A stretch of 64,000 nt of DNA from Mangrovimonas sp. YM274. GTDB taxonomy: Bacteria > Bacteroidota > Bacteroidia > Flavobacteriales > Flavobacteriaceae. Under the pieces are notes generated by a model. The model worked only from the letters and a program-made list of their open reading frames with translations, was not told the origin of the DNA and made no database searches. The stretch spans positions 1,508,501 to 1,572,500 of the forward strand of contig NZ_CP133091.1 in the NCBI RefSeq assembly GCF_030908385.1, given 5' to 3'. The position numbers and the translations under genes are program-made. Of this stretch, positions 49,167 to 57,750 are shown in pieces (within the stretch, counting starts at the first letter, position 1; each line of letters opens with the position of its first letter).

Positions 49167-49769
49167 TTAATCAGTGGGTATTTCAATAAATTCCGATAAT
49201 ATTTTTCCATTTTTAGAATTTATTTTTATCACTTTCGATTGATTATTTTCTAATTTACTTTTCAAAGTCCAAATCAGTTTCTTTTTCTCAAAATCAATAT
49301 CCCAAAAATATATTTTATTCAGACCATTCTCATTTCCTATTTGAAGTGCTTTTTTCAAGTCAATTTTTGTATGATTCTGCAAGACTCTTAAGTAAGGCTC
49401 TAAAATATCTTGAGTGTCTTTTTTATTCCAAGGTGTTGTGCAATTCAGATTAAATGGAATCAATAATTCCGTCAATTCGAGGTCTTGACAAGTTATTCGA
49501 TAATTCAGCCAAAACTGTATCGCTGGATATTCAGAATTTTTGAATTCAGCTAAACTTATGCGTTCAAGTCCTTTTTCGGGATTATGAATTTCTACTATCG
49601 TTTTTGATTTATCGAATTTAAAGTTTGCTTCTAGGATGTCTTTATCAACTATAAATTTAAGTTTCTCTTCAACTCGATGTTCGGCACAAGAAATTATTCC
49701 ATCGATGAAGTTTTGTGAGTTAGAAACCCAAAAATTCATTAGTAGTAAGATTGTTAGCAGGATTTTCAT
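49167..49769 (-). CDS. C10: secreted hypothetical protein
   Basis: 200 residues from ATG 49769. Signal peptide MKILLTILLLMNFWVSNSQ. The body has SCAEHRVEEKLKFIV near the start and a C-terminal NKIYFWDIDFEKKKLIWTLKSKLENNQSKVIKINSKNGKIL that resembles a PepSY-like repeat. The leader in the cassette start is CATTTGA-type. Function unknown. Confidence 0.75.
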   Translation of the reverse strand: MKILLTILLLMNFWVSNSQNFIDGIISCAEHRVEEKLKFIVDKDILEANFKFDKSKTIVEIHNPEKGLERISLAEFKNSEYPAIQFWLNYRITCQDLELTELLIPFNLNCTTPWNKKDTQDILEPYLRVLQNHTKIDLKKALQIGNENGLNKIYFWDIDFEKKKLIWTLKSKLENNQSKVIKINSKNGKILSEFIEIPTD

Positions 49770-49782
49770 TCAAATGTTTTAC

Positions 49783-49907
49783 AACGTTTTGTGTATAGTT
49801 TCGTTGCGTGAAAATCCGCAGGATTTTCAGGTTTAAGAAACTAAGATAGCAAAGTTGCGAGGATTTTCCGTGAGGAAAATCAGAAGCAATGAATTATACA
49901 CGTTGTT
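49783..49907 (-). repeat. Cassette site C9/C10, type A
   Basis: Type A with a base change next to the boundary (CGTTGTTGT instead of CGGTGTTGT). Confidence 0.9.
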
Positions 49908-49920
49908 GTATGCCGTTTTT

Positions 49921-50865
49921 TTATTTTCCATTTCTACATTCCTCAACTAATTTTCGAGTTAAGGAATCCATTTTAATTCTGTCTTTATATTCAAATTCGG
50001 TTATTGTGTCTTTATAGAGCTCAAAATCTGTATATCTTATAGTCAATGGTGAATCCGAAGAGAATCCAGTTTCAGTTTTCCCAGCGTAATTTCCAGAGCC
50101 ACCAAGTCTGACTCCTGGAACATTCTTTATTCCTGTAACATAATTCTCGTATTGTTCAATCTTTGTTCGATTTCCATTGTTGTCCACGAGATAGTATTCG
50201 TGGTCTATAATTCCTGCTTTAAATTCCGGTTTGATAATCAGAACTCCATTTTGAGGAATCTCTAAAATTTTTCTGTCATTTTCTGTCTTTGGCATTATTC
50301 CACATTCTTCTCCGTAAACTATTTTGAATTGTCCGCTGAAGTTTTCAGGAATCAGGTAAGTTTCTGCCTCTGGTTTTGTCAAATAAGACCTTAAGTATGA
50401 AAATCCAAAAATTAAGACTATTGAGCAGAATGCGACAAGAGGAAATAATAGTAATCTAATTAGATTTTTCTTAATTGATTTATTCTTTTCTTCCTTTGGC
50501 AATTTCCAATCAAGATATAGAAGTTGAAAAATCATTCCAATTGTCCATAAATAGAAAATCGGAATGCTAAAGGCGTTAATCCAAGGATCTATTATCAAGT
50601 AAAGAACCCAAACCCAAGCGTAAGAGAATATTCCAGACACAATTATAATTCCGATTGCACGTAATATTTTGTTTTCGGTTGGTATTAAACCTAAAAGGTT
50701 ATTTCCGATTACCGAAATTCCAATTGCAAGTGGAACTGTCCAAAATAGGTAAGACCAAATGTCGCCATCTCCAAACCAATCTTGTGAAAAAAGCACAATT
50801 AATGCTGTCACAATTCCAGTGACAATGTGAATTAATCCGCTATATAATTTGATTGGTTTTCGCAT
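49921..50865 (-). CDS. C9: membrane protein with C-terminal domain shared with C2
   Basis: 314 residues from ATG 50865. Five to six hydrophobic segments occupy the first 165 residues. The C-terminal 145 residues (YLIPENFSGQFKIVYGEECGIMPKTEN ... GIIDHEYYLVDNNGNRTKIEQYENY ... SDSPLTIRYTDFELYKDT) are clearly homologous to the C2 product. An IS3 element sits only 4 bases upstream of the ATG and separates the gene from its cassette start, so native expression is probably lost or altered. I recall a DUF6843-like label for the domain but am not sure. Confidence 0.8.
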   Translation of the reverse strand: MRKPIKLYSGLIHIVTGIVTALIVLFSQDWFGDGDIWSYLFWTVPLAIGISVIGNNLLGLIPTENKILRAIGIIIVSGIFSYAWVWVLYLIIDPWINAFSIPIFYLWTIGMIFQLLYLDWKLPKEEKNKSIKKNLIRLLLFPLVAFCSIVLIFGFSYLRSYLTKPEAETYLIPENFSGQFKIVYGEECGIMPKTENDRKILEIPQNGVLIIKPEFKAGIIDHEYYLVDNNGNRTKIEQYENYVTGIKNVPGVRLGGSGNYAGKTETGFSSDSPLTIRYTDFELYKDTITEFEYKDRIKMDSLTRKLVEECRNGK

Positions 50866-50931
50866 TTTTGTATTATACTGAAATAGGTTGACCTTTTTTT
50901 GGTTGATTTTCGGTTGTTCAAAACGATGTTT

Positions 50932-51812
50932 TCAAATCGTTAGAGGATTTAAAATTACATTATTTTTTCGATACGATTTGTAGTTGATGTTTGGATTGAG
51001 ATGTACTTCGGCAGGTTTTCTCAGATCCAGGCTGAAATGAGCTCTTAGGTTGTTGTAAATATAGACCGCTTGCTGTGTCATTTTTTTGGCTAGTTCCGTG
51101 TTTTTAATGGTTTGTTTCAGCCCATATTCATGTTTTAGGGTTCTGTTAATACGTTCTGCAACGGCGTTTTCATAAGGATCGTATTGTTCTGTCATACTCA
51201 TGGTAATGCCGTTTTGTTCAGCAAACTGCGAGTATTTGGGATTGCAGTACTGGAACCCTCTGTCAGAATGATGGATGAGCTTTTGGTTGCGATATTTTCT
51301 GTTTTTAATGGCCATGGCGAGTGCATCTTTGCAAAGAGATGTTCTCATATGGCTGTCTAGTTTATACCCCATAATTTGCTTGGAATAGGCATCGGTTACC
51401 AATGCTAGGTAGTTGTGTCCGTTTTCGGTTTTAATGTATGTTATGTCGCTTACCCAAAGCTGTTCTGGTTGGGTGGGGACGTGGTCCTTAACAAGGTTTT
51501 TATATTTTTTGAACATGTGGTTGGAGTTTGTTGTAGTGATGTAATTTTTGGCTTTAGGTATTAGTAGTCTGTTAAGCCTTAGAAACCTATAGAATTTATC
51601 TCTGCCAATCTTAATATTGGCATTTATAAAATCTTGTTTCAGCTCACTGTAGAGCTTGATTCCACCAGTTTTAGAGCCTACTTTTTTACGGTAACCCTTA
51701 ACTAAAGAAATTAGTTTTTGTTGGTCTATTTCTTGTTTTTGTTGTGTTTTGAGTCTTTTGTAGAAGGCTTGCTTAGATATCCCAAAACATCCATAGAGCC
51801 ATTTTCTTTTAA
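50932..51812 (-). CDS. IS3 transposase OrfB (DDE integrase domain), frameshift product
   Basis: About 293 codons in the frame that follows OrfA by -1 frameshifting. The upstream part reads KQAFYKRLKTQQKQEIDQQK, then a KTGGIKLYSELKQDF helper region, then the rve/DDE domain: first Asp in WVSDITYI, second in HHSDRGFQY, Glu in NAVAERINRTLKHEYG. A standalone ATG at 51516 would lack the N-terminal 100 residues, so the fused OrfAB form is more likely active. It looks intact. Confidence 0.88.
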
Positions 51813-52184
51813 ACGGTCTTTTTTCTTTTTCTCTATCTCTTTTGCCAATGTTTTGGGTAATGACTTTTTTGACATGTCGACACCTGTAATAAGTTCCATA
51901 TCAGCGATAATGTCCTGTTGGAAGTCCTTTTGGAACTCCAGTTCTTCAATACGCTCTTTCAGCTTTTTAATTTCGTCGTTTTTGCTCATACCAGTGTTTC
52001 GTTGCACTAAGGTACTGTATTTTCTTAACCAATAGGCTATGGTGGTTCTGGGAACCTCATATTTTTTGGAAGCTTGGTTGTTGGATAGCTGTCCGCTAAT
52101 GATTTGGTCAACGACCAGAAGTTTGGTCTCTAGATTGACTTTTTGGTAGCTTTTTTTTCGCCAGTGTTGTTTTTCGTGTTTCAT
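51726..52184 (-). CDS. IS3 transposase OrfA (helix-turn-helix)
   Basis: 152 residues from ATG 52184 (MKHEKQHWRKKSYQKVNL); the longer frame from TTG 52208 is less likely. HTH region SNNQASKKYEVPRTTIAYWLRKY near 35-60, then a leucine-zipper-like EIKKLKERIEELEFQKDF. The in-frame slippery heptamer T-TTA-AAA (minus strand 51813-51807) lies before the end and would move ribosomes -1 into OrfB. Confidence 0.88.
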   Translation of the reverse strand: MKHEKQHWRKKSYQKVNLETKLLVVDQIISGQLSNNQASKKYEVPRTTIAYWLRKYSTLVQRNTGMSKNDEIKKLKERIEELEFQKDFQQDIIADMELITGVDMSKKSLPKTLAKEIEKKKKDRLKENGSMDVLGYLSKPSTKDSKHNKNKK

Positions 52185-52255
52185 AAGTGACTGTAATTGT
52201 TTGTTCAATTTTTAGTCAACCTATTTCAGGAAAATTCATTTCTCAAATGGCATAC

Positions 52256-52380
52256 AACGGTTTGTGTATAGTTTCGTTGCGTGAAAATCCGCAGGATTTT
52301 CAGGGTTAAGAAACTAAGATAGTAAAGTTGCGAGGATTTTCCGAGAGGAAAATCAGAAGCAATGAATTATACACTGTGTT
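52256..52380 (-). repeat. Cassette site C8/C9, type A
   Basis: Full type A structure with tags of C9 (GGCATACAAC) and C8 (GTTGGCAAA). Confidence 0.92.
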
Positions 52381-52393
52381 GGCAAAACGTTTT

Positions 52394-53461
52394 TTATATT
52401 TTAATAATTTTGAATGTTGTATCCTTATTTATTCTTAGAAAATAATAGCCATTTTTAAAATTGCTTATATCAATCTTTTGGTCTGAAAGCATTATTTTTT
52501 TGTACAATTCATTTCCTGATAAATCATAAATAAGTATTAATGAATTTTCCTTAAAACCTTGCAGATGAATATAATCTGAGGTTGGATTTGGAAAGATATT
52601 AAGCTTCTTGAAGTCTATGTCTTGCACTGAAAGCATTGTATTTTCAGATTTTGAAATTTTTCCAGCGAGATTTTCAGCGATGTACATATCTGTACCGTTA
52701 GTAATGGTTTGAACGGGACCATTCAATCCAGTTATAAAATCTTCTATCAAAATTGGGTTACTTGAAACATCTACGCTAGCAATTCTATTATTATCTCTCT
52801 CAGCGATATAAAGTATATTGCCATTGAACATCAATCCTAAAGGAGTATTGAGATTTGTAATGAAATCAGTAGCTAAATAATTGGTATTGCTAACATCTAT
52901 TTGTACGATTTTATTTGCGTATGGATCAGAAAAATAAAGAAAGTTATCTTTTATCTCCAAAGAAGCTGTATATGCTTGATTTGATATTATTTCAATAGGA
53001 ACAGGGTTATCGTCTAAAACATCAATAAAAGATACTTTACCATTATTTGGAAGTGTATCGACACCAGATCCCGAGCTGAAATACAAAAAGTCTCCAAACG
53101 ATTTTAAACTCCAAGGTTTGTAAACGTCTAGCACATCAATTATTGTTGGCGATTGTGAGTTGACATTAATCTTAGAAATTTTGTCGCTTTGAAAATTCGC
53201 GAAATATAGTTCATTACCAATAATTTCAATATCTGTTATGACATCACCTATATTGATTATTTCCTCAATAATTATTGGGTCTGAAAGCACATTAATTTTG
53301 GAAATAATCCCATCACTTGTTTGAGAGAAATATAGTTCGTTTCCATAAAAAGCCAAACCACCTGGAAAGTTTAATCCTGTAACAACATCAGTGACCTGTC
53401 CTTGTGAATAATTCGTTACGAAAATTAAGAATAGTAAAAACTTAATGCGAATTTGGTTCAT
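52394..53461 (-). CDS. C8: T9SS-secreted beta-propeller protein
   Basis: 355 residues from ATG 53461. Signal peptide (MNQIRIKFLLFLIFVTNYSQGQ), six repeated blades of the SMP-30/NHL type (FPGGLAFYGNELYFSQTSDGIISKINV; LYFANFQSDKISKINV; LYIAERDNNRIASVDV), and a C-terminal T9SS type A sorting domain (LNIFPNPTSDYIHLQGF ... GYYFLRINKDTTFKIIKI). It is the only cassette product with a T9SS tail and links the array to the host secretion system. Ligand unknown. Confidence 0.88.
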   Translation of the reverse strand: MNQIRIKFLLFLIFVTNYSQGQVTDVVTGLNFPGGLAFYGNELYFSQTSDGIISKINVLSDPIIIEEIINIGDVITDIEIIGNELYFANFQSDKISKINVNSQSPTIIDVLDVYKPWSLKSFGDFLYFSSGSGVDTLPNNGKVSFIDVLDDNPVPIEIISNQAYTASLEIKDNFLYFSDPYANKIVQIDVSNTNYLATDFITNLNTPLGLMFNGNILYIAERDNNRIASVDVSSNPILIEDFITGLNGPVQTITNGTDMYIAENLAGKISKSENTMLSVQDIDFKKLNIFPNPTSDYIHLQGFKENSLILIYDLSGNELYKKIMLSDQKIDISNFKNGYYFLRINKDTTFKIIKI

Positions 53462-53483
53462 AATATAGCTTTAAATGTTTGCC

Positions 53484-53592
53484 AACGGTGGGTATATGTT
53501 TAGCTTTAGCGTTGTTTTGCCGTCATAAATGTATGGATAATATTCCTACATCCCTATATTTATGAAAGGCAAAATGGAACATATACCGTGTT
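53484..53592 (-). repeat. Cassette site C7/C8, variant
   Basis: Arms AACGGTGGGTATATGTT and AACATATACCGTGTT with internal complement GTTTTGCCGTCATAAAT / ATTTATGAAAGGCAAAAT. Shortest full site (109 bp); unrelated core to type A, same architecture. Confidence 0.85.
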
Positions 53593-54089
53593 GTGAGCTT
53601 TAGTTTTAAACCACGTGCTGCTGAGCAATTTTTTTAAGTTTAAAAATCTCATTTCATTAATTTTTTTCGGACCAATGAAATGAGCTAAATGTCCGTAGGC
53701 CAGTTTCACACCCCTTGCTGAATTCCGATGTTTTTACAGGTCCAATGAATTATGTAACTGGCATGGATCGTTTGACCTGGGCGCTTTTTAATCTTTTAAT
53801 TCTTTTAGTTCTGTAGGGCGTTGCGCTGGTCCGGCCAGGTACGGGATTTCACCCCTTTGGGGGATTGTTTCTGTGGTCGGAATCCAGTACCTTGGCATTC
53901 AAGTTTTGTACGACACCGCTCGTTTGAAAATACATTTTCACGGCGCTTCCCGCCGAAAACTTGGAAGCGGATGGGCCCCTGGCCATCCCCTTGGACCAAC
54001 CCAACGCCAAGCTGTCCACTTCAATTAAAATCAAGCGCAAAAACATCGAATTGAAAATCAAAAGGTGAAGCTGGTCTATTGCTTACAAC
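53590..54089. other. C7: cassette without a convincing gene
   Basis: 500 bp, distinctly richer in GC than the neighbours from about 53750 on. Short frames exist on both strands (none over 80 residues) and none looks real; the plus-strand stretch ending TSIKIKRKNIELKIKR at 54066 resembles the tail of a degraded gene in the opposite orientation. A noncoding RNA or degraded gene is possible. Tag match has one mismatch. Confidence 0.55.
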
Positions 54090-54210
54090 GGTTGGGCTAT
54101 GATTCCGTTGCGAGGAAAATCCGTAGGATTTTCGGAGTAGGAATCGAGCCAAGTTAAATATACAGGTTTTTGGTTTAGCATATAGCGAGCAATGGATTAT
54201 AGCCGGTGTT
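54087..54210 (-). repeat. Cassette site C6/C7, type B
   Basis: Same type as 45399: GGTTGGGCTATGATTCCG ... GGAGTAGGAATC ... GCAATGGATTATAGCC. Confidence 0.9.
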
Positions 54211-54235
54211 GGCAACTGGCTTTTTTATACTTTTA

Positions 54236-54673
54236 CTAATTCGGCCATTTATAATCTTCATCATTCTCAAAAGGGACTCCAAGTTCTAAATCAGTTATAA
54301 TTCCATATTCTACGTGTAAAGTCAGCCAGTTTTCTTCGTTAAAATGAGTTGTGAAAAAATCATAATCGTCGATTTCCCAATCAGATGTTAAATCCGCAAA
54401 AATCTCTTTTTTTACAAAGTTTAATTCCGCTCCAATTATTTTATTTCCGTTGAATTTTAGTTCAGGATTTATAGTTCTTAAATATCCAAATCGGTCATTT
54501 TCATTTTGATAAAAAGTCAGACGTAATTTTTTAGAATTCCATTCCAAAATCAGCTCATTGTCATCGTCTTCATTAGTCAAAATTCGGTCTGGTTTATTTA
54601 AAATTCTGATGACTTCTTTTCGTGTCATTCCAAATTTTAAATTATCAACTCCGATTTTTGGTTTCAGTTCCAT
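54236..54673 (-). CDS. C6: hypothetical cytoplasmic protein
   Basis: 145 residues from ATG 54673. N-terminus VDNLKFGMTRKEVIRILNKPDRI resembles the SmpA/OmlA or DUF-type LKIGMTKEEV motif, followed by LEWNSKKLRLTFYQNENDRFG and an acidic tail. No signal peptide. Immunity-like in size, but unproven. Confidence 0.75.
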   Translation of the reverse strand: MELKPKIGVDNLKFGMTRKEVIRILNKPDRILTNEDDDNELILEWNSKKLRLTFYQNENDRFGYLRTINPELKFNGNKIIGAELNFVKKEIFADLTSDWEIDDYDFFTTHFNEENWLTLHVEYGIITDLELGVPFENDEDYKWPN

Positions 54674-54695
54674 AGTTTGTTTTTAGCTTGTTGCC

Positions 54696-54820
54696 AACGG
54701 TTTGTATAACCGTCAGTTACGGGTTAATATGCGTTAATTTTTCGGTTTAGAACTGGCGTTAGCAATTCCGAGTGGATTCGGACGTAGTCGAATCCGCCGT
54801 AATTGCGGTTATACATTGTT
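54696..54820 (-). repeat. Cassette site C5/C6, variant
   Basis: Arms AACGGTTTGTATAACCG and GCGGTTATACATTGTT; internal CTGGCGTTAGCAATTCCG and GTGGATTCGGACGTAGTCG hairpins. Core differs from type A and B. Confidence 0.85.
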
Positions 54821-54832
54821 GTAGTGCGTTTT

Positions 54833-55348
54833 TTAATTTATTATTATGGGAATCACAACGTCGTCTTTGTCAAAAGTTTTTATCTGAATCGCTCCATTTT
54901 TTCCCTCTCGTTTTCCCCAAATGGCAATTGCTTGATTAATTCCTAAATTATTTATTTCTTTTACTTTTTTTGAAATTAAACGTCGATAAACATATCTGTA
55001 ATCGTGAGTTGGTATCCCGTCTACCATATAAAATATTTCTTTATTTGGGTCAATATTTTTCACGAACTCAAAGTCAATTGCTAATTCAGGATTAAAGTCC
55101 GCCACATTATTCAGTCCGATTATTTTTTGGTAATTCGATTCGTATTTGATTTCCGATAAAGGCTTTTCGATAACTTCTATCGATTTATTATTTTTTCGTT
55201 CAGAAATAAATTCAGTCGGATTTGTCAAAACCCATTCATTATTGACAACAATTAAGGTTTTGTCATTGATTTTTATTCTCTCCATTTGAGTTTTACAACT
55301 TAAAAACAAAGTTGAAATCAGAAGTAAAATTATTGTCGTTTTTCTCAT
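54833..55348 (-). CDS. C5: lipoprotein with TonB-plug-like C-terminal motif
   Basis: 171 residues from ATG 55348. Lipobox LFLSC (cysteine 18). The end YMVDGIPTHDYRYVYRRLISKKVKEINNLGINQAIAIWGKREGKNGAIQIKT looks like the plug region of TonB-dependent receptors (xDGxP ... GxxGKNGAIxIxT), here as a stand-alone protein. Such plug-like proteins occur in Bacteroidota. The start lies 10 bases after tag and leader CATTTGAGAA. Confidence 0.75.
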   Translation of the reverse strand: MRKTTIILLLISTLFLSCKTQMERIKINDKTLIVVNNEWVLTNPTEFISERKNNKSIEVIEKPLSEIKYESNYQKIIGLNNVADFNPELAIDFEFVKNIDPNKEIFYMVDGIPTHDYRYVYRRLISKKVKEINNLGINQAIAIWGKREGKNGAIQIKTFDKDDVVIPIIIN

Positions 55349-55364
55349 TTCTCAAATGCACTAC

Positions 55365-55488
55365 AACGGTTTGTGTATAGTTTCGTTGCGTGAAAATCCG
55401 CAGGATTTTCGGGTTAAGAAACTAAGTTAGCAAAATTGCGAGGATTTTCCGTGAGGAAAATCAGAAGCAATGAATTATACACGGTGTT
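55365..55488 (-). repeat. Cassette site C4/C5, type A
   Basis: Full type A structure with tags of C5 (GCACTACAAC) and C4 (GTTGTACAAC). Confidence 0.92.
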
Positions 55489-55500
55489 GTACAACGTTTT

Positions 55501-56139
55501 TTATTTTATTATTTGTTCGATTAATCCGTCGTCGATTTTCTCGGTGTTTAATTTTATATATCGATAAGATTTGACTATAGAACTGTCAATTTCTAAAATC
55601 AAAACTTTGTTTTTGTTCGAGTAAGCAATTCCATTTTTGAAAGTCAGATAATCGGTTCCAAATTCCGATTCTAATTCTGTTTTTGAGAGTCCAATTAGAT
55701 TAGCTTTTCCCAAATCAGAATCTTTATTATTTATCTTTAATTCAATTAATATTTCAGTTTTGTCTTCATAGTTGTGTTGGTTTTTTCCGTATTTAAAGAC
55801 AACTATTTCATTAATTTCTAATTGTCTATTTACAGTAGAAATGAAGTTATAACTATAAAAAATAGAATCATTAATTTTTGGTTGAAAGTAGTATTCCAAA
55901 CCATTTGTCACACTCGTAGTGACATCTCTTTTTGTTTTATTTTTAAATTCTTGTAAGTCAATAGGATTTTCAAGAAAAGTGGTCAAATTTAGGTTTTTTA
56001 AATATTTTTCTTGTTCCTCTTTGTCAGGGTAGGGAAGTAATTCAAACCTATTTGTTTTAATTTTATCTGAATTATTTTCAGTTGCATTTTTACAACTAAT
56101 ACTAACCAAAAATATTACGATTAAAATTCCAAATTTCAT
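55501..56139 (-). CDS. C4: lipoprotein, unknown
   Basis: 212 residues from ATG 56139 (MKFGILIVIFLVSISC), lipobox cysteine at residue 16; the longer frame to 56160 overlaps the cassette tag. The body contains LLPYPDKEEQEKYLKNLNLTTFLENP, a beta-rich middle and LIGLSKTELESEFG, which echoes the lipoprotein-type GMTxxEVxxxFG motif. Function unknown. Confidence 0.75.
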   Translation of the reverse strand: MKFGILIVIFLVSISCKNATENNSDKIKTNRFELLPYPDKEEQEKYLKNLNLTTFLENPIDLQEFKNKTKRDVTTSVTNGLEYYFQPKINDSIFYSYNFISTVNRQLEINEIVVFKYGKNQHNYEDKTEILIELKINNKDSDLGKANLIGLSKTELESEFGTDYLTFKNGIAYSNKNKVLILEIDSSIVKSYRYIKLNTEKIDDGLIEQIIK

Positions 56140-56158
56140 TTTTTGGCAAATGTTGTAC

Positions 56159-56284
56159 AACGGTGTCGTATAAGAATAGTTGCGGGTTTACGTGCGAGGA
56201 TTTTCCGCAGGAAAATCAGACGTAGTAAACTTGCAACTACCTTTGGTTACGCCCAGAACTGAGCAATTATTTTTATACATTGTT
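56159..56284 (-). repeat. Cassette site C3/C4, variant
   Basis: Arms AACGGTGTCGTATAAGAATAG and TTTTTATACATTGTT; the core includes GAGGATTTTCCGCAGGAAAATC, shared with type A, and GTTGCGGGTTTACG / GTAAACTTGCAAC. Confidence 0.85.
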
Positions 56285-56288
56285 GTGC

Positions 56289-56771
56289 CTAGTTGTTTTT
56301 TAATTCAGCTCGATGTTTGTCCGATAGACAAGGTTCTGCGAATTCAATAATTCCGTCATTTTCATATTCGTCTAATATTTTTCTTATTCCCGAATAATTA
56401 ACTTGTTTTACAATTTCCATTGAAAAGTAAGTGTCATTAAGTCCTTCGCTTTCACAATCCAATTCTTTAAATCGGTTTCTAATAATTTCTTTGTCAAATC
56501 CTTTTTTGGTTATGACTACTAAAACTATAGAATTTCCAGAATGTTTGGTTGTTTTTTTATAAGTCAGCATTTTTTCCGATTCGTCAAATTCCGCGTAAAA
56601 TTCGTCATCGGTTGCGACTTGTGGTCCGTAGAAAGGAATATTGTCCAATTTATAAATTCCTTTATCCTTGTCAATTATTTCTGCCCACATAGTTTCTACA
56701 GTCAGTTCGTCAAGAACATTGCTGTGATATTTGAATAAAATTTTCTCGTATTTTTCTTTAGTTTCTGTCAT
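56289..56771 (-). CDS. C3: DUF4265 family protein
   Basis: 160 residues from ATG 56771 (MTETKEKYEKILFKYHSN). The pattern ETMWAEIIDKDKGIYKLDNIPFYGPQVATDDEFYAEFDE ... SGNSIVLVVITKK matches DUF4265, often seen as immunity-type proteins near polymorphic toxins. It is cytoplasmic, with no partner toxin in the window. The start is 15 bases inside the tag. Confidence 0.8.
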   Translation of the reverse strand: MTETKEKYEKILFKYHSNVLDELTVETMWAEIIDKDKGIYKLDNIPFYGPQVATDDEFYAEFDESEKMLTYKKTTKHSGNSIVLVVITKKGFDKEIIRNRFKELDCESEGLNDTYFSMEIVKQVNYSGIRKILDEYENDGIIEFAEPCLSDKHRAELKNN

Positions 56772-56786
56772 TCTGCAATTAGGCAC

Positions 56787-56910
56787 AACGGTTTGTGTAT
56801 AGTTTCGTTGCGTGAAAATCCGCAGGATTTTCGTGTTAAGAAACTAAGATAATAAAGTTGCGAGGATTTTCCTTGAGGAAAATCAGAAGCAATGAATTAT
56901 ACACTGTGTT
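56787..56910 (-). repeat. Cassette site C2/C3, type A
   Basis: Full type A structure; one internal hairpin varies (TTTTCCTTGAGGAAAA). Confidence 0.92.
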
Positions 56911-56921
56911 GTGTACCGTTT

Positions 56922-57602
56922 TTATTTACATTTTTCAATTCTTGCTCTAACAATAGAGTCAAATTTTCTTTCTTTTTTAAAATCATATTGAACTGTGGAA
57001 TCACGAATTACTTGAAATTCTGAATAATGGACAGTCAAAGGTGATTCAGATGAAATTCCGCCATTTGGCATTTCCCCTGGAAAATTACCCGAAGCTCCAA
57101 ATCCAATTCCAGGAACATTTTTAGTTCCTTTTTTATAGTTTTCGTATCGTTCAAGTTTAACTCTTTCCCCATTTTTGTCAATCGAATAGTATTCGTGGTC
57201 AATTATTCCACTTTTGAATTCATAGTCGACAAACAAAATTCCGTCATTTGGAATTTCTAAAATTCTTCTTCCATTTTCTACTTTTGGTTTAATTCCGCAT
57301 TTTAATCCATAAATTATTTTAATCTTTCCGTTGAAATTTTCAGGAACAAGATAAGTTTCAGGTTCTATTGTATTGATTTTGGTCCAAATCGGCCAAAATG
57401 CAACAATTCCGACAATACTTCCCAAAATCCATATAGTTTTAATTTTCAGTTTTCTCTTAGATAATAGAATTAGGATTATACCAACTATGAAAATAGGTAA
57501 TCCAATAATTGCAAAAAAAGCTGCGAATGTCAATCCGAATGCTCCGATTAACAAAAGTGCGATTCCAAAGTAGAAAAGTATGTCGTTAGTTTTCTGGTTC
57601 AT
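56922..57602 (-). CDS. C2: membrane protein, paralogue of C9 C-terminal domain
   Basis: 226 residues from ATG 57602 (MNQKTNDILFYFGIALLLIG). Three hydrophobic segments in the first 80 residues, then the domain YLVPENFNGKIKIIYGLKCGIKPKVENGRRILEIPNDG ... GIIDHEYYSIDKNGERVKLERYENY ... SESPLTVHYSEFQVIRDS, homologous to C9 residues 170-314. The membrane parts are unrelated in length, so the domain has been joined to different anchors. Confidence 0.8.
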   Translation of the reverse strand: MNQKTNDILFYFGIALLLIGAFGLTFAAFFAIIGLPIFIVGIILILLSKRKLKIKTIWILGSIVGIVAFWPIWTKINTIEPETYLVPENFNGKIKIIYGLKCGIKPKVENGRRILEIPNDGILFVDYEFKSGIIDHEYYSIDKNGERVKLERYENYKKGTKNVPGIGFGASGNFPGEMPNGGISSESPLTVHYSEFQVIRDSTVQYDFKKERKFDSIVRARIEKCK

Positions 57603-57615
57603 TCGAATGGTACAC

Positions 57616-57739
57616 AACGGTTTGTGTATAGTTTCGTTGCGTGAAAATCCGCAGGATTTTCGTGTTAAGAAACTAAGATAGCAAAGTTGCGAGGATTTTC
57701 CGTGAGGAAAATCAGAAGCAATGAATTATACACTGTGTT
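57616..57739 (-). repeat. Cassette site C1/C2, type A
   Basis: Full type A structure with tags of C2 (GGTACACAAC) and C1 (GTTGTGTGTA). First site after the recombinase end. Confidence 0.92.
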
Positions 57740-57750
57740 GTGTGTAGTTT

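Larger units (their letters stand above)
50869..52238 (-). mobile_element. IS3 family insertion sequence in cassette C9
   Basis: 1370 bp. Ends are imperfect inverted repeats TGTATTATACTGAAATAGG (left) and, read from the right, TGAATTTTCCTGAAATAGG. TTT flanks both sides (50866-50868 and 52239-52241), a 3-bp target duplication as expected for IS3. Excluding the IS restores a cassette start of GTTGTATGCC-ATTTGAGAA-ATG that matches the C5 start. Confidence 0.92.

Noticed and set aside
53805-54061. Three overlapping short frames in cassette C7
   Set aside because: They compete on both strands in a GC-richer stretch and none shows a domain or suitable start.
42742-57739. MITEs or REP-like intergenic repeats instead of recombination sites
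   Set aside because: There are no target duplications, and the bases flanking each gene are complementary across the gene with different tags each time, which transposon or REP insertion does not explain.
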